In this document: one piece after another, positions 59,801 through 64,000 of the stretch
Layout of the letters: each line of letters opens with the position of its first letter
Position numbering within the stretch: position 1 is the stretch's first letter
NCBI GenBank assembly: GCA_021234155.1
Contig: JAJEKV010000028.1
Span: 1,855,199-1,919,198, forward strand
Direction of reading: 5' to 3'
From: Isoetes taiwanensis
Lineage: Eukaryota; Streptophyta; Lycopodiopsida; Isoetales; Isoetaceae
Length of the DNA stretch: 64,000 nt
Notes under the pieces: model-generated
The model's input: only the letters and a program-made list of their open reading frames with translations
Database searches by the model: none
Told to the model about the DNA's origin: nothing
Translations under genes and position numbers: made by a program

Positions 59801-62006
59801 CCATTACAAGTGGGGTAACCATGAAAGTTTCGAGAAAGCGGACAGCAAAGAAAAGACATAAGCAGTCCTATAAAAGGAGAAAACAAGACTGATATCACCT
59901 CATATTTTGAGCCAGTGGCTAGGAAAAAGACAAAAGTTTCCTAATTTCAATGGTTCAGTCTTTCCTTCTTTTTTCATTTTTATTCAATCGTAGATGCTAA
60001 TATAATCTTTCTAATTCTTGAGCAATTTGTGCAGACTTGTTTGGTTGGCTGTGGTCCAAGTGGAAAGCATACTGCTCTGGAGGCTGTTACTGTTGTGCTT
60101 GATTTGCCTCCACCGGCACCACCCTCGATGAAGCCATCCTTGTTTGCAGAAAGAGTATCGGCTTCAGAACCAAAGGCGGCAGCCGCTTTACTTCGCCTGG
60201 TTCAAGCTGCGGTATTTTCTATATCCTACAAAGAATTTTGATTGTGCAGAATGAGCTTACTGTTGATAGGAAAGGAAATGTAGGTGAGCTTGATATCTAT
60301 AATAGGTGTTACATGTCTAGTTAATGATGCTTGCACACAAGGATTTTGACAGCTTGATACCTGATTAGGTATGGTTTCTTGGGGAAAATGCAAACTATGC
60401 AGCAGCAGAGTATGCATGGGAGTCAAAAACTTCGCCTGGCACTGCCTTAATGATGCTTGATGCTGAGAAAATGGTTGCAGCTGCCAGCTCACGAAACCCA
60501 ACTCTTGTAGGTGCATTGACACGTCTTCAACGTTGTGCCATCAGTGGAAGCTGGGAGGTAAAAAAAGGGGTTTACATGGATACTTGATAACAATATGACA
60601 AATAAGAAGAGAATCTGAAATTTTTATACGTTAATCTGGATGCAGGTACGAGTAGTTGCTGCACAGGCTCTCATCACGATAGCTATACGGTCAGGGGAAC
60701 CATATCGTCTGCAAATTTATGAATTTCTTCACACATTAGCGAGGGGTGGGACTATGGATAAATGGACAGATGCATTTATTGGTAACGGGGAGGACCAAGG
60801 AGCAAGTGGCACAGGGCTGAGCTCAATACTTGCTCCCATGCTCTATGTTTTGGATGAAATGTACAAGGCACAGGATCAACTGATCAAGTAAGCTAACTGA
60901 CTACCTGTTTTCTACATTAGAATGATTCGTCTTGAGATTTGTTAAAGTCTATGAAAGACCCATAGGGTCAATGGGACCAGGAACCTACAAAGTCTTAGAT
61001 CTTCAAATTAGGGCGCTAGCCTCCAAAACAATAAAGTCTATATGTAAAAACAACTAATCTATGAAAATGCTCCATTCGCCATTCTAGCTGCTCCATAGAA
61101 TGCTCCGATTGTCTTTTGTTTCTTACCAAGTGGTCTCTTTTGTTTCTTAACAAAGTCGGCGCATCTGAAAAGACTGCTGGTGCTCCTGTTTTGCTGCCTT
61201 CTTTACTCTCTTAGAGTCATCCCTTTAACATGAAGAAATTTCCTTTTATTTGGGGAGCCCTCCATCAATCCATTTTGTTGTGATTCTTCAACAAGGAAGA
61301 ATGAATAAATCTCTGTTTGCCTTAGACCCCTTGAGCTGAAGATGTTTCGATGCTCTGTCGTTCTTGGGCAAGCTCAGGGACAAAATAATTGTTCATGGGC
61401 AAGCTCATGAACAAATAAACATTTCTGATCATAGTACTTCATGAGTTGCTGTAAGGATGTTGGATGTTTAAAAGGAAATGACATCTACCTCTTATAATGT
61501 AGGCCAGTCAAGTGAAGAAAAAAAATGTTCTTGAGACTCCACCATAACGCAATGCATTTTCTATCCTGGTTTAGCATGTCCCATTTCAATCTTCAGCTGA
61601 TGAGCACTTCTGAATTTCTCCTTAAACTGACCTCTTGCATTTATCAGGAACCTTCACGACTTGAGTGATTAGCTTCTTCACATTACATAATATAATCTCA
61701 GACTTGGGAATGCATTCTCTACCAAATTCTCCACCCCTTAACTCACTTTTAATCAGTGGGTTTGGAGAATGCAGGATCATGTTCTAATTCTTATGTCTTA
61801 GGATGTCATTATGCAAGATAGGTTTTTTTGTAAGTGGCGTGTTTGCTTTGTTGATGCAGGGATATGCGGCAACATGACAATGCCAAACAGGAGTGGACTG
61901 ATGATGAACTGCAAAGATTGTACAAAACACATGAGAGACTATTGGACTTAGTTTCTCTATTTTGCTTTGTCCCTCGCTCAAAGTACCTACCATTGGGACC
62001 AACAAG
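41861..62006 (+). CDS. TASH3: TASH3 (TPLATE complex SH3 subunit), 5' three-quarters
   Basis: TASH3 belongs to the TPLATE adaptor complex in plant clathrin-mediated endocytosis at the plasma membrane. Nineteen GT/AG exons restore one open frame of 931 codons: 41861-42124, 43388-43447, 43527-43619, 43736-43964, 44081-44187, 44264-44329, 44472-44572, 44656-44750, 44870-44890, 44976-45071, 45156-45276, 45344-45544, 46042-46244, 47069-47349, 47592-47693, 60035-60211, 60369-60557, 60646-60887, 61860-62006. The start has the family N-terminus (TLMDLISADP). Diagnostic blocks are GGGIPTPNWDALAD, RRPQPLIKLVMRRLES, TTVACECVYVRA, GKHTALEAVTVVLDLPPP and NGEDQGASGTGL. Arabidopsis TASH3 has about 1,200 residues, so roughly 270, including the C-terminal SH3 domain, lie beyond the window. 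This is the solenoid trunk. No stop or shift is seen in any exon. The last exon ends in phase 2 at GPT. Confidence 0.95.
46384..46645. repeat. Tandem duplication inside TASH3 intron 13
   Basis: The stretch starting gccttttaatctaaccatc at about 46,384 and again at about 46,526 is repeated almost exactly: aggcaggattttgtcca, aatgat(c/t)tgg, gttcagcagtcacatccat, then ctataaatgtgctaa(g/a)gtctgcttctc. The second copy lacks about 25 bp in the middle. Both lie between exons 13 and 14. Confidence 0.9.
47734..51952 (-). mobile_element. copia-1: Ty1/copia element, minus strand, left part
   Basis: Read right to left on the minus strand: gag with a capsid-like region and zinc knuckle (51,384-51,908; CYFGKQGHAKRDC), integrase C-terminal part (49,684-50,058; APIKTLHNITPFEKLYGVRP), reverse transcriptase (49,008-49,310; GAKWIFKIKYHVNG, ARLVAKDYTQDEGYDYGDVFAPV; then 48,756-48,977) and RNase H (48,020-48,316; LFCDNSGAI). 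A polypurine tract gggggga lies at 47,912-47,918 and a probable 3' LTR at about 47,734-47,911, with TATATAAA on the minus strand near 47,838. Many stops and shifts. The zinc knuckle lacks the second cysteine of CX2CX4HX4C. The gag continues at 58,752 after the copia-2 insertion. Confidence 0.85.
50515..51125 (-). repeat. Tandem duplication of about 305 bp inside copia-1
   Basis: Two adjacent copies, about 50,515-50,820 and 50,825-51,125, share in order cagtcattgaggat, gtgctgggattcaaag, cacagaagtatt, aagacatccttgtgctaca, aagctgctgtagatca, caatatatgcacaaaac, gaaccccatctttttgtca and cctcaagtttcgaagtaagac. They correspond to the gag/protease-proximal part of copia-1, so the duplication adds to its decay. 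Confidence 0.9.
51953..52173 (+). repeat. copia-2 5' LTR, 221 bp
   Basis: Starts TGTTAGCATG and ends CTAACA. It is nearly identical to the LTR at 58,537-58,751: by my reading five substitutions plus a 6-bp stretch (cttgac, at about 52,027) missing from the 3' copy. That is roughly 2-3 percent divergence. Confidence 0.95.
52176..52187 (+). promoter_or_regulatory. copia-2 primer-binding site (initiator Met tRNA)
   Basis: TGATATCAGAGC lies two bases after the 5' LTR and differs at one position from TGGTATCAGAGC, the complement of the plant initiator-methionine tRNA 3' end that primes most copia elements. Confidence 0.8.
52472..53804 (-). mobile_element. LINE fragment A, minus strand, (gaaa)n tail, inside copia-2
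   Basis: The tail (gaaa)n starts at 52,472, so the 3' end is on the left. Minus-strand protein: YGAQIWGVDLRADDWGQLER near 53,720-53,770 (post-polymerase region), then a segment at 53,096-53,539, then the knuckle CPMCDLNMVESEEHFIFTCP at about 53,040-53,115 and a basic C-terminus ending at about 52,636. The reverse transcriptase core is missing (5' truncation). It lies between the copia-2 primer site and its gag. Closely similar to fragment C at 62,688. Confidence 0.85.
53807..53944 (+). pseudogene. copia-2 gag, N-terminal part
   Basis: The frame reads SGKNYNSWKNLIELVLEVKG then LWEYVSGEYPRP, the typical start of a copia gag (in many copies ..G.NY..W....L.L...GLW..V.G). It is cut at about 53,945 by LINE fragment B; the gag resumes at 54,744. 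Confidence 0.75.
53945..54743 (+). mobile_element. LINE fragment B, plus strand, (tttc)n tail, inside copia-2 gag
   Basis: Same LINE family as fragment A but in the opposite orientation. Protein begins near the C-terminal region (QFYKDHFLEFNEDGFIDRPG), passes the knuckle ICRLCHLYIIESEEHFIFTC at about 54,143-54,205, and ends in a basic stretch with a stop at 54,608-54,610. A tail of five tttc units ends at 54,743. The interrupted gag frame resumes immediately after. 5' truncated, with a frameshift near 54,300. Confidence 0.85.
54744..58498 (+). pseudogene. copia-2 gag-pol, frameshifted
   Basis: Order is gag C-terminal (54,762-55,069; FQKELDSKVQEQEEALFARN, then Arg/Gly-rich RNA-binding sequence), protease/linker (55,149-55,823; VPEVLYVPHLKKNLLSV), pre-integrase and integrase (55,772-56,327; RLGHLSFDCMEKM, FIDDFTRKTWIYF, QQYGVVERMNRSI), reverse transcriptase (56,940-57,700; FLHGNLEEEVYMEQP, LYGLKQAPRAWYNRI) and RNase H (57,736-58,497; YCDADHAGCVDDRRSVGAY, SSTEAEY, IYCDN). 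Frameshifts or stops occur near 55,070, 55,800, 56,134, 56,326, 56,580, 57,190, 57,290, 57,697 and 58,192. The usual YVDD is YVGD and the first integrase aspartate block reads IHLNVC where IHxDVC is usual. It is dead. Confidence 0.9.
58525..58536 (+). promoter_or_regulatory. copia-2 polypurine tract
   Basis: aaggggaggatt lies directly before the 3' LTR start TGTCAACATG, as required to prime plus-strand synthesis. Confidence 0.85.
58537..58751 (+). repeat. copia-2 3' LTR, 215 bp
   Basis: Starts TGTCAACATG and ends CTAACA; nearly identical to the 5' LTR at 51,953-52,173. It is followed by the target duplication atatc at 58,752-58,756. Confidence 0.95.
58752..59240 (-). mobile_element. copia-1, right part: gag start, minus strand
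   Basis: On the minus strand an ATG at 58,971-58,969 starts a gag reading (NTDPYKYFQHPILDADKYF, then TWRDAFQTNMNIKDVGEVV) that runs left to the atatc site and continues at 51,952 on the other side of copia-2. To the right, up to about 59,240, lies probable 5' untranslated sequence. I do not find a copy of the 47,734-47,911 LTR there, so copia-1 appears truncated at its 5' end. Confidence 0.75.
59241..59960 (+). mobile_element. LINE fragment D, plus strand, in TASH3 intron 15
   Basis: The frame NLDKTK near 59,300 then TYLGLQFKHPIF and LNTLIRPAALYGALMWGW (about 59,535-59,590) is the region after LINE reverse transcriptase. After an apparent internal deletion near 59,640 the sequence jumps to the family C-terminus, matching fragment B at 54,310-54,610 (GPLPGPSNPITSGVTMKVSR). 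The knuckle is missing. The 3' tail is not a clean tttc repeat. Confidence 0.7.
60940..61700 (-). mobile_element. Degenerate LINE fragment E, minus strand, in TASH3 intron 18
   Basis: The left edge reads agacccatagggtcaatgggacc, paralleling agacccgaagggtctatgagacc at the 3' end of LINE A. The minus strand near 61,500-61,640 retains traces of the knuckle region and of the HQLEIE block (tcaatcttcagctgatg on the plus strand). It is older and more decayed than A and C. Confidence 0.65.
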
Positions 62007-62687
62007 GTTATCTCTAGTTTCAAGTTTTGTTTATTTGGTTAGGACATGCATAGGTAGCGTAATGTGACAGGCAATCAAACAGATTTAATGTGCAATATTT
62101 AGATTTGCTAGCTGTTACTTTGACTGCTTGCAGAACCATTATGTTTGACAGGCACCTGTTTAAAAAATGTCGTGTTAATGTCTTTATATCATCCCGCTTT
62201 TGCTGTTCAATGACAGTAGTTTTTGGATGTGGGAATGATGGAAATGGTAGGCATCAGGCAGGATACTGCGATCGAACTTGTTGTAAATTGACACTGTGGC
62301 ATCAAACTTCAGGTTATACATACAGTTTACTTGGTGGGTTTGGTGGGTCAGGCCTTAGCTGGACTCATGTGCAAGAGGCATAACTCTAATCTCTTGCATT
62401 CGATGTCAAACTTTTGTCGATATCTTACACTTGATTCCATGTTCCAGAATATTCATGTCATGGGTCTATGTGAGCAAGAAATGATTACTTTCCAGCATGA
62501 GCTCAGCTGTTGTGTACATGATTATCTATCGTTATTCTGCCTCTGAGCAAAATTACTTAAAATTCTAGAATTGGTTGTCACTTGGCAAGAGGAAAATCCT
62601 CACAGAAGATTTTTGGTGTCCAATAAGGAAATAACAGGGATAGAGATGAAAAATTGACTCTAGAACCGACCTACTTGTAATACAGGG
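62007..62687. other. TASH3 intron 19, unassigned part
   Basis: Donor gttatc at 62,007 follows the phase-2 end of exon 19. No further TASH3 exon is recognisable before 64,000, so intron 19 is at least 2 kb. Small open frames at 62,090-62,546 are not supported. Confidence 0.6.
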
Positions 62688-63680
62688 AAAAAGAAAGAAA
62701 GAAAGAAAGATTTATTAATGTCAACGTAAGACCCAAGGGTCTATGAGACCATAACACATACATAATTCAAGACCTCCAGGAGGAAAACTCTCCTGTTATC
62801 AAAAGTATGCAAACAAAAATATTAAGTTAACAAAACTTATAGCGAAAATCTAAGAATCTGCTCAGATAGGGTTTGATGGAGATAGCCCATTCCTCCCTGT
62901 GACTGCTGCAAAGTAATTCATAATACCCCTTCTTGGCTTGCTTTGATGCTTGATGCTCGACCTCTTCTGGAAAGACCATTTATGTTTCATGGCTGCTGAT
63001 CGTTTTATAGACAGTGCCAAAGTCACCCCTTTAGGGTCAGGATACTTCCTCTTCTGTGATGCCTCCACTATCATGACTCGGATGAAAAGAAATCAGTTAT
63101 TTCTGTTTGCTTCAGGGCCGTTGGATTCTTTTGTTTGAGAACATTTCTCCTTTCTAGAGATAGTTCATATACAAAGTGAGACACACATTTCTGATCGTAA
63201 TATTCTACCAGCTGTCGTAGAGATGTGGGGTCTCTAAAAAGACAATGATATCTGCCTCTAATAATGTAGAGGTTGGGCAGGTAAAAATAAAATGTTCTTC
63301 TGACTCAACCATATTTAGATCGCACATTGGGCATTTCTGATCTTCACGGCTAATATTTTTCGCCCTACCAACCTCAATCTCCAACTGGTGAGGTGACACT
63401 CTAAACTGCCCCATAGAGTATCTCACTTTATTCGGCAGATCAATATCCAAATATCCAGGCTGAAACTATCTGCTGATATATTTAGGAAGTTATAGAATTT
63501 CCTTTTAGCAGGGCGGATCTTTGACGGGGTTTACCCATGTATTTGAAACATAAAGACACTCCAAACCATGGCGTATAAGCTGATTAACTTCTTACTGAGT
63601 AAAATCCAGATTATCATCCATTATACTGTATTGAAAAGGTGGGATATTTCCCATAGAGAGACTCATCTCTTCAAACAGTT
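62688..63680 (-). mobile_element. LINE fragment C, minus strand, (gaaa)n tail, in TASH3 intron 19
   Basis: Closely parallels fragment A: the tail gaaagaaagaaag at 62,688-62,710, then tttattaa, agaccc.aagggtctatgag, gacctccaggaggaaaa. The protein on the minus strand includes CPMCDLNMVESEEHFIFTCP at about 63,275-63,335. It has several small deletions relative to A (for example in the region 63,455-63,530). It stops abruptly at about 63,680 where another LINE begins. Confidence 0.85.
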
Positions 63681-64000
63681 TAATAATAATAATTAATAAT
63701 AATGTATTATCATGCTCCATTGGACCCTAAGGGACATGGAACAACAGAATACAATGAGTAGCGCTATTGTTGTGTTTTAAGCAGGAAATCTCTATGAAAT
63801 TCCACCGATTTCATATAACAACCTAGTAATTTAGGATTTAATGATAACAAAGAGTGAAAATTTGGCTGACGTATGCCATATTGGTCTCGTATGTGCTGAT
63901 ATGCCGAGCATTGTAAGAAAACATGATTCTCATCTTCCACTTCACCTGTTCTACAGATGTCACAAGTCCTGTTCTCTCGGATCAACTTACTCCAATGTCC
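63681..64000 (-). mobile_element. LINE fragment F, minus strand, (att)n tail, runs off the window
   Basis: Starts (3' end) with a run of taataataat at about 63,681-63,705. The minus-strand frame 63,764-63,985 carries CDICRTGEVEDENHVFLQC and QHIRDQYG, which resembles the C-terminal knuckle of the LINE at 29,285-31,352 more than that of fragments A-C. The 5' part lies outside the window. It probably inserted into fragment C. Confidence 0.75.

Larger units (their letters stand above)
47694..60034 (+). other. TASH3 intron 15, 12.3 kb, built of nested transposons
   Basis: Intron 15 starts with gtaatc at 47,694 and ends with tgtgcag at 60,034; the flanking exons join in phase 0 with continuous TASH3 protein. 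The original intron is only visible at the margins (47,694-47,733 and about 59,960-60,034). The rest is copia-1 (minus), copia-2 (plus, inside copia-1), two LINE fragments inside copia-2, and another LINE fragment after copia-1. Confidence 0.9.

Noticed and set aside
62090-62546. Further TASH3 exons after 62,006
   Set aside because: The next exon should supply a phase-2 completion and the family's AKLIDIY-type continuation, which I do not find in any frame before 64,000.

Overview
The window looks like intergenic and intronic DNA from a large plant nuclear genome. One conserved plant gene is present: the 5' three-quarters of TASH3 (the TSAUCER-type, SH3-containing subunit of the TPLATE endocytic adaptor complex). 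It runs on the + strand from an ATG at 41,861 past the right half of the window, and 19 exons could be placed by reading frame and GT/AG boundaries. Almost everything else is decayed mobile DNA: Ty1/copia and Ty3/gypsy LTR retrotransposons, at least three kinds of LINE, tRNA-headed SINE-like pieces, a pogo/Tigger-type DNA transposase, and several minisatellites or longer tandem arrays. The long TE-stuffed intron, abundant LINEs and a pogo/Tigger gene suggest a non-flowering land plant with a large genome. A lycophyte is my weak guess; a fern or gymnosperm is not excluded.

Layout. 1-2,000: unassigned DNA, two minisatellites and a SINE-like tRNA head. 2,000-5,700: degenerate gypsy element (reverse transcriptase and RNase H recognisable). 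5,950-7,150: L1-type endonuclease remnant. 7,400-7,930: tandem array. 8,225-8,760: frameshifted patellin-like (CRAL-TRIO) fragment. 8,760-13,270: unassigned. 13,278-17,800: array of about 0.8-kb units in two opposite orientations, with a 19-bp minisatellite inside it. 17,800-21,200: AT-rich, nothing recognised. 21,210-23,560: L1 reverse transcriptase remnant. 23,615-28,320: gypsy integrase tail, a regular heat-shock-element-like run, a SINE head and a 1.6-kb gypsy-type LTR. 29,285-31,352: young-looking LINE with a pentanucleotide tail. 32,390-35,105: pogo/Tigger transposase gene. 37,244-38,280: L1 remnant on the minus strand. 38,300-41,860: small repeats, SINE heads and a LINE fragment just upstream of TASH3.

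41,861-62,006 is TASH3. Exons 1-15 lie within 5.8 kb, then intron 15 is 12.3 kb long because of nested insertions. A minus-strand copia element (copia-1) is split by a plus-strand copia element (copia-2), which has two LTRs of 221 and 215 bp, a matching 5-bp target duplication, a primer-binding site and a polypurine tract. Copia-2 is itself interrupted by two LINE fragments in opposite orientations. Further LINE fragments follow in introns 15, 18 and 19. The TASH3 frame is open in every exon, so the gene appears functional despite this load. Its C-terminal quarter, including the SH3 domain, lies beyond the right edge.

No CRISPR array, rRNA, intact tRNA gene, bacterial operon or novel enzyme system was found. 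The best candidates for a second look are the two-orientation 0.8-kb array, the nested insertion stack in TASH3, the phased heat-shock-like run at 25,369, and the pogo/Tigger gene with its duplicated internal segment.
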